Of a DNA stretch of 64,000 nt, positions 23,850-32,304 are shown piece after piece. Source of the DNA: Opitutaceae bacterium (GTDB lineage: Bacteria; Verrucomicrobiota; Verrucomicrobiia; Opitutales; Opitutaceae); NCBI GenBank assembly GCA_005799525.1, contig SYGN01000290.1, forward strand, positions 1 to 64,000. Direction: 5' to 3'. A program made the translations under genes and the position numbers. The notes under the pieces were generated by a model. The model was not told the origin of the DNA, searched no databases, and saw only the letters and a program-made list of their open reading frames with translations. Every line of letters starts with the position of its first letter. The first letter of the stretch is position 1.

Positions 23850-25297
23850 AGCAACCGGCCTGGTCGATAGTCCGCCGCGCCCTTGTGTTTGCGGGCGAGT
23901 GGTTTCACATCGTCGACGAAGGCATCGACTTGATGAGGTGCGGCGCCGACGAAACGGGCGTTTTCCGAGAGAATGGCGACGAGGGCTTTCTTGCCGAGGC
24001 CGAGACGTTTGTCGCCGGCGAGACGGGAGAGCAGATCGGCGTCGCCCCCGGAGCGCAGCGCCTTGGCGGCGGCGAGGGCGTGTTCCTTGATGGCTTCGTG
24101 GGTGGTTTCGCGACCGGCGCCACGCTTGACTGCTTCCATGAGAATCGTGGTCGTCGCGAGGAACGGGAGGTTGCGTTCGTTTTCGACGGCGATGGCGGCC
24201 GGGAAGGCCTCCATTTGGCGCAGCACGGTGAGGTAAGTTTCTAGCAGGCCGTCGATCGCGAAAAACGCGTCCGGCAGCGCAATCCGCCGCACGACGGAGC
24301 AGGATACGTCGCCCTCGTTCCATTGGTGGCCGGCGAGTGCGCCGGTCATCGTCACGTAACCAGAGAGGATCGTGGAAAATCCGCAGATGCGCTCGCAGTT
24401 GCGGGCGTTGACCTTGTGCGGCATCGCCGACGACCCGACCTGGCCGGGCTGAAACCCTTCGGTGACCAAGCCTGCGCCCGCCATGAGGCGGAGGGTCGTG
24501 GCGAAACTCGCGGCCGCGGCGCCGAGCTGGTGCAGCGCCGTGACGACTTCAAAGTCGAGGCTGCGCGGGTAGACTTGGCCGACTGCGCCGAGCGAGGCGT
24601 GGAAACCGAGATGTTTGATCACGCGCGACTCCAGCTGGTCGACCTTGGCGGTGTCGTTGCCGAGCAGAGTGAGCTGATCGAGCTGCGTGCCCACGGCGCC
24701 CTTGAGGCCGCGGACGGGGTAACGTTCGAGGAGTTCCTCGATGCGCGCGAAGGCAATCTGCAGCTCTTGACCGAACATCGCGAGGCGTTTGCCGAGCGTG
24801 GTGGGCTGGGCCGGGACGTTGTGGGTGCGCCCGGTGATCATCAGGTCGCGGTGCGCCTCGGCCTGGGTGGCGAGCGCGAGGAGCGCGGCGGCGGCCTTAA
24901 AGCGGACGAGTTTGAGGGCGCTGAAAATCTGGAGTTGCTCGACGTTTTCCGTGAGGTCGCGGCTGGTGAGTCCGAGGTGGATAAACTGGCGTTTCGCGAG
25001 TTCGGAAAATTCTTCGATGCGCGCTTTCACGTCGTGGAGGGTGATGCGTTCGCGTTTCGCGATGGCGACGAGATCGATGGCGGATTTGACGCGCTCGTAG
25101 TCCTTGATGGCGTCGGCGGGGATCGGCACGCCCAGATCGCGCTGGGCCTTCATTACAGCGATCCAGAAATCGCGCTCGAGGGCGACGCGGCCGTGCTGCG
25201 ACCAGATGGCCTTCATGGCGCCCGAGGCGTAGCGTTCGGCGAGGACGTTGGGGATGGCGGCGGAGGCGGAGGATGCGGATTCGTTGGAAGCGTTCAC
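23846..25297 (-). CDS. purB: Adenylosuccinate lyase
   Basis: A 483-residue fumarase/aspartase-superfamily enzyme acting twice in purine synthesis. The signature GSSAMPHKVN is present near residue 292, with TGRTHNVPAQPTTLGK (catalytic His region) near 154 and TSRDLTENV near 111. The length fits the long PurB form. The start is a GTG at 25297; a start a few codons further in cannot be excluded because the first 15 residues are low complexity. The stop falls in an interspersed repeat. Confidence 0.93.
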   Translation of the reverse strand: MNASNESASSASAAIPNVLAERYASGAMKAIWSQHGRVALERDFWIAVMKAQRDLGVPIPADAIKDYERVKSAIDLVAIAKRERITLHDVKARIEEFSELAKRQFIHLGLTSRDLTENVEQLQIFSALKLVRFKAAAALLALATQAEAHRDLMITGRTHNVPAQPTTLGKRLAMFGQELQIAFARIEELLERYPVRGLKGAVGTQLDQLTLLGNDTAKVDQLESRVIKHLGFHASLGAVGQVYPRSLDFEVVTALHQLGAAAASFATTLRLMAGAGLVTEGFQPGQVGSSAMPHKVNARNCERICGFSTILSGYVTMTGALAGHQWNEGDVSCSVVRRIALPDAFFAIDGLLETYLTVLRQMEAFPAAIAVENERNLPFLATTTILMEAVKRGAGRETTHEAIKEHALAAAKALRSGGDADLLSRLAGDKRLGLGKKALVAILSENARFVGAAPHQVDAFVDDVKPLARKHKGAADYRPGRLL

Positions 25298-25366
25298 GGG
25301 AAAAAGGTTTGAGTAAGCGGTCGCGTGGAGGGTTGGCGACGGGAAAAACGGGCGGCGCGCGGCATG

Positions 25367-25530
25367 GGTGGGGCAGTGTCAAAGTCGTTCCGCCAATCAT
25401 TCCTCTTTCTCTTTATCTTTCTCATTCGTCCGGGCTCCGGCTCGGAGAGGCTTGTCGGCCGGAGAGAGAGATTACGAGAAAGAGGAAAGAGAACGATTAC
25501 TGGGCGCGCGACCGACTTTGACGCCGCCCC
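25367..25530. repeat. Long imperfect inverted repeat with pyrimidine/purine arms
   Basis: GTGTCAAAGTCG at the left (25376-25387) is matched by CGACTTTGACG on the right (25512-25522); inside, TTCCTCTTTCTCTTTATC faces its purine complement near 25473-25495. A central GGCTCCGG..CCGGAG region forms the tip. It lies in the 474-base gap 25298-25771 together with the next element. No gene is visible in the gap. Confidence 0.7.
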
Positions 25531-25569
25531 AGCGGCATGGGTTGGGGCGGAGTTTTTACCGGCCAAGTA

Positions 25570-25670
25570 ATTCCAATGCGCGTCCGAGATTGAACGAACA
25601 CCGGTTTTTGGGCGCCTGCTTGCAGGCGATTCAAGATGTGAAAATCGCCCGCAAGCAGGCTCCTACCCTC
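25570..25670. repeat. GCCTGCTTGCAGGC-family repeat, copy A
   Basis: Stem arms 25614-25630 and 25644-25660 pair at 16 of 17 positions. The flank GAACGAACACCG is also found, inverted, beside copy B (53655-53765), so the mobile unit is longer than the hairpin. Confidence 0.82.
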
Positions 25671-25771
25671 AAGCCCGGCTAAGCTAATCTTGAACGTAAC
25701 GTGGAACAAGGTGCGAACACGATCTTGCCCGTTACACGCGGTTAAAGAAGTGGCCCCACGTTTCAACGCCG

Positions 25772-26869
25772 CTACGCCGCCAGGCAGCGGACGGCCAACT
25801 CACGGAGGACTTCTTCCTGCTCGTGGGGGCGCTGGACGATTGCTTCGAAGGCGAAGAGGAAATCCTGCTGGTTGTCGATCAGGCGTCGCAGGTTCGGGAG
25901 CTTGGCACCGCTGGCGAGTTTGCCGACATACCACGCGTTTTGGCTGAAGAGATTGTAGGAACTCTTTTCCGTCGCTCCGACGAACTTCGCGGCGTGGCTC
26001 GCTTGGGCTTTCGGCATGCCGTCGAGGCCGCGTGGGCCCAGACGGCAATCGCCGGAGTCGATCAGCGCGCGGACTTGGAGTAAGATGCGGTTGCGATTTT
26101 GCAGGGCGCTGATGACCGGGCGCGCGTCCCCGCCCGTGAAAAAATGGCGGCGCAGCGCGGCGAGCGTCCACTGCAGATCGCCGCTGAAAAATGCTTCCGC
26201 CGCTTCGAAGAAATCGCCCTCGGCGGTGTTGGCGGTGAGCTCAGCGACGTCGATTTCTTCGATGGCCGCGCCTTCTTTGGCGTGGGTGGCGAGCTTTCGG
26301 GTTTCCTCGACGAGGAGGCGGGTGTTGGCGCCGACTTTGGCGAGGAGCAATTCAATGGCGCCGAGAGCGAATGTTGCGTCGAGCGAGCGCGCCTCGGCGA
26401 GCACGACCCCGGCGAGGGCGGCGGCGGCGTTGTCACCATCGCCACCGGCGAGGGCGTAGTCGGCGTTTTTCTCGCACCACTTGGGAAACGAGCGGCGTTT
26501 GTCGATGGGCGCGGCGGTGATCAGGACGGCGGTTTCTTCGGGATTCAGCGACTCGAGGATCTGTTGCAGATCCTCGACGAGTCTGAGGGTGCTCTCAGCG
26601 CGGCCGGTGCCGGTGTCGGCCAGAAAATTGATATCCTTGAACCACACGACGCGCTTGCCGCCGAACATCGAGACCGTCTGCACGCTCTCGCGGAAACGAT
26701 TCACCGCGGCCTCGACTTCGCCGACGTTGCCGGAGAAACCGCTGATGACTTCGCGGGCATACTCGTCGGTGACCTCGGCGGCCAAGGCGTCGAAACGTTC
26801 CTTGCCGAGGCGGCCGACGAGAAAATCGTCGGAGCCGCCGACAAAGGTAAATTTTTTCGCGGGCGTCAT
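25772..26869 (-). CDS. holA: DNA polymerase III delta subunit
   Basis: A 365-residue protein resembling the clamp-loader delta subunit, which opens the sliding clamp during replication. The N-terminal FTFVGGSDDFLVGR, KRVVWFKDINFL and the KLATHAKEG...IEEIDV stretch correspond to conserved HolA regions; the C-terminal helical collar includes the QNRNRILLQVRALI segment. The frame extends upstream, but ATG 26869 (MTPAKKF) gives the usual length of about 340 residues. Divergent from arnT. Confidence 0.85.
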   Translation of the reverse strand: MTPAKKFTFVGGSDDFLVGRLGKERFDALAAEVTDEYAREVISGFSGNVGEVEAAVNRFRESVQTVSMFGGKRVVWFKDINFLADTGTGRAESTLRLVEDLQQILESLNPEETAVLITAAPIDKRRSFPKWCEKNADYALAGGDGDNAAAALAGVVLAEARSLDATFALGAIELLLAKVGANTRLLVEETRKLATHAKEGAAIEEIDVAELTANTAEGDFFEAAEAFFSGDLQWTLAALRRHFFTGGDARPVISALQNRNRILLQVRALIDSGDCRLGPRGLDGMPKAQASHAAKFVGATEKSSYNLFSQNAWYVGKLASGAKLPNLRRLIDNQQDFLFAFEAIVQRPHEQEEVLRELAVRCLAA

Positions 26870-26961
26870 GGATCGGGGGATTTGGTCGAGAAGCGGCGGC
26901 GGGCGCACGAAAAAAATCGCCACGCGCCGGGCCCGGCCCGAAGCTCCGACTCGAATTCGTG

Positions 26962-28668
26962 ATGGTTTCTCCTGAAAACTCCGACCTCTGCGCCGCCGAC
27001 TCACCCTCGTGGACCCGAGATTTACTGCTCCTGACGCTCGCGTTTGGCGCCCTGTTTTTCTTTCGCTTGGGGAGTTATCCGTTGAGCAATCCCGACGAAG
27101 GGCGCTATGCGGAGATCCCGCGCGAGATGGTGGCGAGCGGCGACTATGTGACGCCGCGGCTCAATGGCGTGGTTTATTTCGAGAAGCCGCCGCTGGTGTA
27201 TTGGACGACGGCGGTGTGCCTGAAACTCTTCGGGCCGAGCGAATGGTCGATGCGGGCGACGCCGGCGTTGTTTGCGCTCGCGGGGGTGTTGCTCACCTAT
27301 GCGGCGGGGCGACGGTTGCATGGGCGCGAGGCGGGGTTGCTGGCGGCGGTGGTACTCGGGACGTCGATCCTTTGGTTCGCCATCGCGAGGATAATGCTGC
27401 TCGACATGGCGGTGTCGGTGTTGATGAGCGCGACGCTGTTTTGTTTTATTCTGGGCGTGCGCGAAGCCCCGGGTGTGCGGCGGCGGTGGTGGTTCTACGG
27501 GCTCTACGCGAGTGCGGCGTTGGCCACGCTGACGAAAGGGCTCATCGGGTTTCTCGTCACGGGTGCGGTGATGTTCTTGTGGTTGCTGATTTTCAACCAG
27601 TGGAAACGGCTGCGGCCGCTGCATCTGCCGAGTGGAATCGCGCTGTTTCTTTTGATCGTGGCACCGTGGCACCTCTTGGCGGCGCAGGCTAACGAGACGT
27701 GGGCGCACCGCTATTTTGTCTACGAACACTGGGAGCGCTTTACTACGCCGGCGGCATCGCGCCCGGGTGCGTGGCATTATTTTATCTGGATTGTGCTCGC
27801 GGGGCTGATCCCGTGGACGGGTTTTTTGTGGTCGGCGGTGCGCGCCGCGGTGCGCGGCGGTTGGGCGAAGAAAAATGAAAATGCCGATGCGTGGTTCTTC
27901 GTGGTCTGGATCGCGTTCATCTTTTTGTTTTTCTCCAAGTCGCACTCTAAGCTCGCGCCCTACATCGTGCCGATTTTTCCGGCGCTCGCAGTGGTGATCG
28001 GCGGTTGGCTGGCACCGGCGTTGCGGGCCGAAGACGGTGCGAAGCGGATGCGGGTCGGGCTCGGCGGGTTTGCCTTTTTCTGCGGCTTGTTGGCGCTCGC
28101 GTTGTGTGTGGTGGTGATGCATCCGGCGCTCGTGCGGATGTCCGGCGAGCAGGCGCTCGCGCTGCAGATCCCCGCGTTCACGATGGCGGGGGTGCTGCTG
28201 ATCGGGGGGATTATCACGCCGTGGTTGGCGAAGGTGCGCGGGGTGCGCGTGGCGGTGACGGGGCTCGTGACGACCATGGCGCTGTTTTTTCTGATCCTGA
28301 CATTTGCCGCGCCCCATATCGCTAAGCCCGGCACCCGGGCGCTCGCGGAGATGGTCACGGCGCGGGCGAAACCCGGTGACCGCGTGCTGCACTACCACGA
28401 GTTTTTCCACGACTTCACGTTTTACGCGCGGCGCGTGGTGGATGTGGTGGCGTTTAAGGGTGAACTCGAACTGGAGGAAGATGCCGTGGCGCGGGCGAGT
28501 GGGCGCTTTATGGAAGAGCCGAAATTTCGCGAGCTTTGGGCGGGTAGTGGTCGGGTGTGGGCTGTCGCGCGGAAGAAAGATCTCAAACTCCTCTTCGGCG
28601 ATACGACGTTCCGTTATCATTTGATCGGGGAAACCCGGGATCACAGCTTGTTGAGCAATCAACCCTAG
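26962..28668 (+). CDS. arnT: Ara4N transferase ArnT (GT83)
   Basis: A 568-residue inner-membrane glycosyltransferase with about 12 membrane helices. SNPDEGRYAEIPREM (42-56) holds the acidic catalytic residues of the first periplasmic loop, and VVYFEKPPLVYW follows as in ArnT. It moves 4-amino-4-deoxy-L-arabinose from undecaprenyl phosphate to lipid A. GTG at 26959 is an alternative start. First gene of a six-gene arn set on this strand; the next gene begins one base after its stop. In isolation it could be a general GT39/83 enzyme, but the neighbours support ArnT. Confidence 0.88.
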   Translation: MVSPENSDLCAADSPSWTRDLLLLTLAFGALFFFRLGSYPLSNPDEGRYAEIPREMVASGDYVTPRLNGVVYFEKPPLVYWTTAVCLKLFGPSEWSMRATPALFALAGVLLTYAAGRRLHGREAGLLAAVVLGTSILWFAIARIMLLDMAVSVLMSATLFCFILGVREAPGVRRRWWFYGLYASAALATLTKGLIGFLVTGAVMFLWLLIFNQWKRLRPLHLPSGIALFLLIVAPWHLLAAQANETWAHRYFVYEHWERFTTPAASRPGAWHYFIWIVLAGLIPWTGFLWSAVRAAVRGGWAKKNENADAWFFVVWIAFIFLFFSKSHSKLAPYIVPIFPALAVVIGGWLAPALRAEDGAKRMRVGLGGFAFFCGLLALALCVVVMHPALVRMSGEQALALQIPAFTMAGVLLIGGIITPWLAKVRGVRVAVTGLVTTMALFFLILTFAAPHIAKPGTRALAEMVTARAKPGDRVLHYHEFFHDFTFYARRVVDVVAFKGELELEEDAVARASGRFMEEPKFRELWAGSGRVWAVARKKDLKLLFGDTTFRYHLIGETRDHSLLSNQP

Positions 28669-28669
28669 T

Positions 28670-29836
28670 ATGTCCGCCTTTGCTGCCACTGCCGCCACAC
28701 CCCACCTGCCGCTCACGCGCCCGACGATCGACGAGGAGACGATCGCGGGCGTCGCCGACGTGCTACGTTCCGGCTGGATTACGTCGGGGCCGAATGTGAA
28801 GGCGTTGGAGGCGAAACTTTCCGAGTATTGCAGCGGGCGGCCGGTGCGCGTTTTTAACTCGGGAACCTGCACGATGGAAATCGCGCTGCGCATCGCGGGG
28901 GTCGGCCCGGGTCACGAGGTCATCACGACGCCGCTCTCGTGGGTGGCGACGAGCAATGTGATCCTCGAAGTCGGCGCGCGACCGGTGTTCGTCGACATCG
29001 ATCCGGTGACGCGGAACATCGATGTGAACCGGATCGAGGCGGCGATCACGCCGGCGACGCGGGCGATCATCCCGGTCGATCTCGCGGGTCTGCCGGTGGA
29101 TCGCGATCCACTCTACGCCATCGCGAAAAAACACCACTTGCGGGTAGTGGAAGACGCCGCGCAGTCCTACGGTACGACATGGAACGGGAAACGTATCGGT
29201 GCCATCGGCGACTTGGTGTCGTTCAGTTTTCATCCCAATAAAAACGTCACGACGATCGAAGGCGGCGCGCTCGTCATGAACACCGAAGTCGAAGCCAAGC
29301 TGGCCGAACAATACCGATTGCAGGGTGTGGTGCGGTCAGGTTTCGACGGCATGGAGGTCGAGATAGTCGGCGGAAAATTTAACCTCACGGATGTCGCCGC
29401 ACGGGTGGGGCTCGGGCAGTTGCCGCGCATTGACGAATTCAACGGGAAACGCCGCGAACTCGCCCGCGCTTATTTTGAGTTGTTCGCGCGGCCGGCGGTG
29501 CGCGCCTTGGGGTGGGGGCTCCCGGTAGCAGATTTTCAGCAAACGAACTGGCACATGTTTCAAGTCGTGCTACCCGAGGCGCGTCTGACAATCAAGCGGG
29601 CGGAGGTGATGGCCAAGCTGCACGCCGCCGGCATCGGCTCGGGCGTGCATTATCCGGCGATCCATCTCTTTGCGGTCTACCGCCGTCTCGGTTGGAAGGA
29701 CGGAGACTTTCCGTTGGCGGAGGCGATCTGTCGTTCGATTCTGACGCTCCCACTTTTCCCGGCGATGACTCGCGCTGATGCGGAACGGGTGGTCGACACG
29801 CTGGCCGAGATTGTGTCGGCTCACTTGCACTCATGA
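28670..29836 (+). CDS. arnB: UDP-Ara4O aminotransferase ArnB (DegT/DnrJ family)
   Basis: A 388-residue PLP aminotransferase. The PLP lysine is K191 in SFHPNKNVTT, DLAGLP and EDAAQSYGT bind the cofactor, and the N-terminal LTRPTIDEETIAGVADVLRSG is close to ArnB proteins. It makes UDP-Ara4N from the 4-keto sugar produced by ArnA. It starts one base after arnT. In E. coli arnB comes first in the operon; here arnT leads. Confidence 0.9.
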   Translation: MSAFAATAATPHLPLTRPTIDEETIAGVADVLRSGWITSGPNVKALEAKLSEYCSGRPVRVFNSGTCTMEIALRIAGVGPGHEVITTPLSWVATSNVILEVGARPVFVDIDPVTRNIDVNRIEAAITPATRAIIPVDLAGLPVDRDPLYAIAKKHHLRVVEDAAQSYGTTWNGKRIGAIGDLVSFSFHPNKNVTTIEGGALVMNTEVEAKLAEQYRLQGVVRSGFDGMEVEIVGGKFNLTDVAARVGLGQLPRIDEFNGKRRELARAYFELFARPAVRALGWGLPVADFQQTNWHMFQVVLPEARLTIKRAEVMAKLHAAGIGSGVHYPAIHLFAVYRRLGWKDGDFPLAEAICRSILTLPLFPAMTRADAERVVDTLAEIVSAHLHS

Positions 29837-29856
29837 TGGGACCGACCAAGCCAAAC

Positions 29857-29885
29857 TATCCCCTGCAAGCAGGCTCCTCCCACAA
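29857..29885. repeat. Half copy of the GCCTGCTTGCAGGC-family repeat
   Basis: CTGCAAGCAGGCTCCTCC in the 92-base arnB-arnC gap matches the right arm of the family seen at 25644-25666 and 53721-53734; the left arm is missing. Confidence 0.6.
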
Positions 29886-29928
29886 GCCCTGAGTGGGCTC
29901 GGCCAGCGACGCCCCTACGCCTTGTTCC

Positions 29929-30888
29929 ATGAGTGCCACCCCGACCATTCCGCTCTCGATTGTCATCCCGATTTACAATGAGGAGTTGAATCTCCCCACG
30001 CTCTTCGCGCGCCTCTATCCGGTGCTCGATGCGCTGGGTCGGCGCTACGAGATCGTCTTCACCAACGACGGTAGCGCGGACCGCTCCTTCGCATTATTGC
30101 AGGCACAACATGCGGCACGACCCGACGTGACGCGGGTGATTGATTTTAACAGCAACTACGGTCAGCACATGGCGATCATGGCGGCGTTTGAGCGGGCGCG
30201 CGGTGAGGTGATCGTGACCTTGGATGCGGATCTGCAGAATCCGCCCGAGGAAATCCCCAAGCTGCTCGAAAAAATCGGTGCGGGGCACGATTACGTGGGA
30301 GGCTTTCGGATCAACCGCCAGGATTCGCTCTTCCGCACCTGCGCTTCGCGCTTGATCAACTTCGTGCGCGAAAAAACCACGAGCATCGAAATGACCGACC
30401 AAGGGTGTATGCTCCGCGCCTACAAACGTGAGATCGTTGAGGCCATCGTGAGGAGCGGTGCGATCAACACGTTTATCCCCGCGCTCGCGTACAGCTTCGC
30501 GGGCAATCCGGCGGAAGTCGGCGTGAAGCACGAAGAGCGGCACGCGGGTGTGTCGAACTATTCGTTCTACAGCCTGATTCGGCTGAACTTCGATTTGATC
30601 ACGGGTTTCTCTTTGGCGCCGCTGCAGTATTTCACGATGTTCGCCGGACTGAGTGCGGCCGGAAGTTTCTTGCTCGTGCTGATTCTGGCCTATCGTCGGC
30701 TTTTCCTCGGGGCGGAAGCGGAAGGCATCTTCACGTTGTTCGGGATTCTGTTCTTCCTGTTGAGCGTGGCGATGATCGGCATCGGACTGATCGGTGAATA
30801 CGTCGGCCGCACCTACCAAGTCGTGCGTGCGCGCCAGCGCTACCACGTGCGGGAAACGTTGGAGACGAAGAGCGAGGGTTCCCAGTGA
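29929..30888 (+). CDS. arnC: Undecaprenyl-phosphate Ara4FN transferase ArnC
   Basis: A 319-residue GT2 glycosyltransferase with two C-terminal membrane segments. The N-terminus SIVIPIYNEELNLPTLFARL and the DXD-type motif TLDADLQNPPEE fit ArnC, as does EMTDQGCMLRAYKREI. It transfers formylated Ara4N to the lipid carrier on the cytoplasmic face. ATG 29929 is chosen because the GT-A fold begins 10 residues later. Followed five bases downstream by a relE remnant instead of arnA. Confidence 0.9.
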   Translation: MSATPTIPLSIVIPIYNEELNLPTLFARLYPVLDALGRRYEIVFTNDGSADRSFALLQAQHAARPDVTRVIDFNSNYGQHMAIMAAFERARGEVIVTLDADLQNPPEEIPKLLEKIGAGHDYVGGFRINRQDSLFRTCASRLINFVREKTTSIEMTDQGCMLRAYKREIVEAIVRSGAINTFIPALAYSFAGNPAEVGVKHEERHAGVSNYSFYSLIRLNFDLITGFSLAPLQYFTMFAGLSAAGSFLLVLILAYRRLFLGAEAEGIFTLFGILFFLLSVAMIGIGLIGEYVGRTYQVVRARQRYHVRETLETKSEGSQ

Positions 30889-30892
30889 GATC

Positions 30893-31210
30893 ATGAATTA
30901 TGCCGTCGTTTACACCAAGCAGGCGCAGACCGAGTTGCTTAGGTTTCCCGATAAGATTTAACGGTAACTCGCGACCAAGATTTCGCGTCTGCAGCCCGGC
31001 TTTACTGGCGATATCAAAAAACTGCAGGCCACGGACAACGTCTATCGTCTTCGGTCGGGGGATTTCAGGATTCTGTTTGAAGTCGAAGGATCAACCTTTG
31101 TTATCCGCACCATCCGTGATCGAAAGGAAGCCCATGAACAAGCCCGCCCTAAAAGAAACCCTCTCGCAGATTCAGCGGCAGCGCGGAGCGCTTGCCAAGG
31201 TGCGGGCTGA
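30893..31210 (+). pseudogene. RelE-family toxin gene broken by two in-frame stops
   Basis: Read from ATG 30893, the frame gives MNYAVVYTKQAQTELLRFP, then TAA at 30959 and TAA at 30965, then resumes with LATKISRLQPGFTGDIKKLQ, VYRLRSGDFRILFEVEG and IRTIRDRKEAHEQ. These are the conserved segments of RelE/ParE-type mRNA interferases (R-x-G-D-[FY]-R-[IV], then R-[DH]-R). The toxin can no longer be made whole. The reading frame runs on to 31210, past the usual RelE end and into the antitoxin gene, so the original stop may also be lost. The adjacent intact antitoxin supports the identification. Confidence 0.8.
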
Positions 31211-31343
31211 AGCTGAGGACTTGGAAGACTGCCTCGCCATTTTGGAGGCCCGTGCGAGAGATACTGGCGAACGGCTGCCGATGGCCGCCGTGCATCGCCG
31301 GGTCGCGGGGGCGCGGCGTTCCGGTGCGGTTGCCGTGAAGTGA
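31134..31343 (+). CDS. Putative antitoxin partner of the broken relE
   Basis: A 69-residue, charged, mostly helical protein (MNKPALKETLSQIQRQR..., with AEAEDLEDCLAILEAR in the middle). Such short proteins with an EDLED-type helix are commonly encoded just after RelE-family toxins, as here. The ATG lies inside the 3' end of the toxin remnant. Its stop overlaps the GTG start of the arnA formyltransferase in GTGA, so it is translationally coupled to the arn operon. The antitoxin role is inferred from position; no DNA-binding fold is recognised. Confidence 0.65.
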   Translation: MNKPALKETLSQIQRQRGALAKVRAEAEDLEDCLAILEARARDTGERLPMAAVHRRVAGARRSGAVAVK

Positions 31344-32263
31344 GCGCCAAGCCCCGCATTTTGTTTTTCGGTTATAGCGAAGTCGGCTTTTCGTGTTTGT
31401 CACTGCTCTTGGAGCGCGGAGACAATATCGTGGCGCTCATCACCCACGAAGATAATCCCTTCGAGAAGATCTGGTTCAAGACGCCGGCGGTGGCTGCCCG
31501 CGAAAAAGGGATTCCCGTTTACACGCCGGAGTCGGTCAACACTCCTGAGTGGCGGGAAAAAATCGCGGCGCTCCGGCCCGATCTGATTCTATCGGTTTAC
31601 TACCGGCACATGATCGGGACCAAGCTTCTCACCCTCCCACCGCTCGGAGCTTGGAACCTGCACGGTTCGCTCCTGCCAAAATACCGCGGTCGCGCGCCCA
31701 TCAACTGGGCGGTGCTCCACGGCGAAGCGCGCATGGGCATGACGCTGCACCGCATGGTGAAGTCGGCCGACGCCGGCGCGATCGTCGATCAGGACGGCGC
31801 GGACATCGGTCCGCGCGACACTGCGGAGCAGGCGTTTCGCAAAGTGCTTCCCTGCGCGCGTCGCGTGCTCGCTCGGCAGATCGATGCGCTGCTCGCAGGC
31901 ATGGCGACGGAAACGCCGCAGGACGAGGCTCAGGCGAATTATTTTGGCGGGAGAAAACCTGAGGACGGGCGGATCGTTTGGACGCAGACTTCGCGGCAAA
32001 TTTTCAATTTGATCCGCGCGGTGACTGATCCGTATCCCGGGGCGTTCGCGGAGATCAGCGGGGCGCGGTTGATGGTATGGTGGGCGGAAATGGATACGCC
32101 GGCGACGCACGCGATGGCGGTCCGGCCGGCGGCGGCGGGAGCGGTGTTGTCGCTCGTTCCGCTGGTCGTGGCGACGGGTGATGGAGCGATCGAATTGACG
32201 AAGACGGAGTGGCGGGGCGGGACGGCACCGGCGGACTGGCAAGCCGGACAAAGGCTCGCCTAA
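31340..32263 (+). CDS. arnA: UDP-Ara4N formyltransferase (stand-alone ArnA N-terminal domain)
   Basis: A 307-residue enzyme equivalent to residues 1-304 of E. coli ArnA. Catalytic residues are in place: N106 and H108 in NLHGSLLPKYRGRAP, and D144 in SADAGAIVD. It formylates UDP-Ara4N using 10-formyl-THF. The GTG start at 31340 overlaps the antitoxin stop. The decarboxylase half is a separate gene 41 bases downstream, so ArnA is split here. Confidence 0.9.
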   Translation: MSAKPRILFFGYSEVGFSCLSLLLERGDNIVALITHEDNPFEKIWFKTPAVAAREKGIPVYTPESVNTPEWREKIAALRPDLILSVYYRHMIGTKLLTLPPLGAWNLHGSLLPKYRGRAPINWAVLHGEARMGMTLHRMVKSADAGAIVDQDGADIGPRDTAEQAFRKVLPCARRVLARQIDALLAGMATETPQDEAQANYFGGRKPEDGRIVWTQTSRQIFNLIRAVTDPYPGAFAEISGARLMVWWAEMDTPATHAMAVRPAAAGAVLSLVPLVVATGDGAIELTKTEWRGGTAPADWQAGQRLA

Positions 32264-32304
32264 CCGAAACGTTTCCTTCCAAGTTCAGGTTCAAATCATA
32301 CCTC

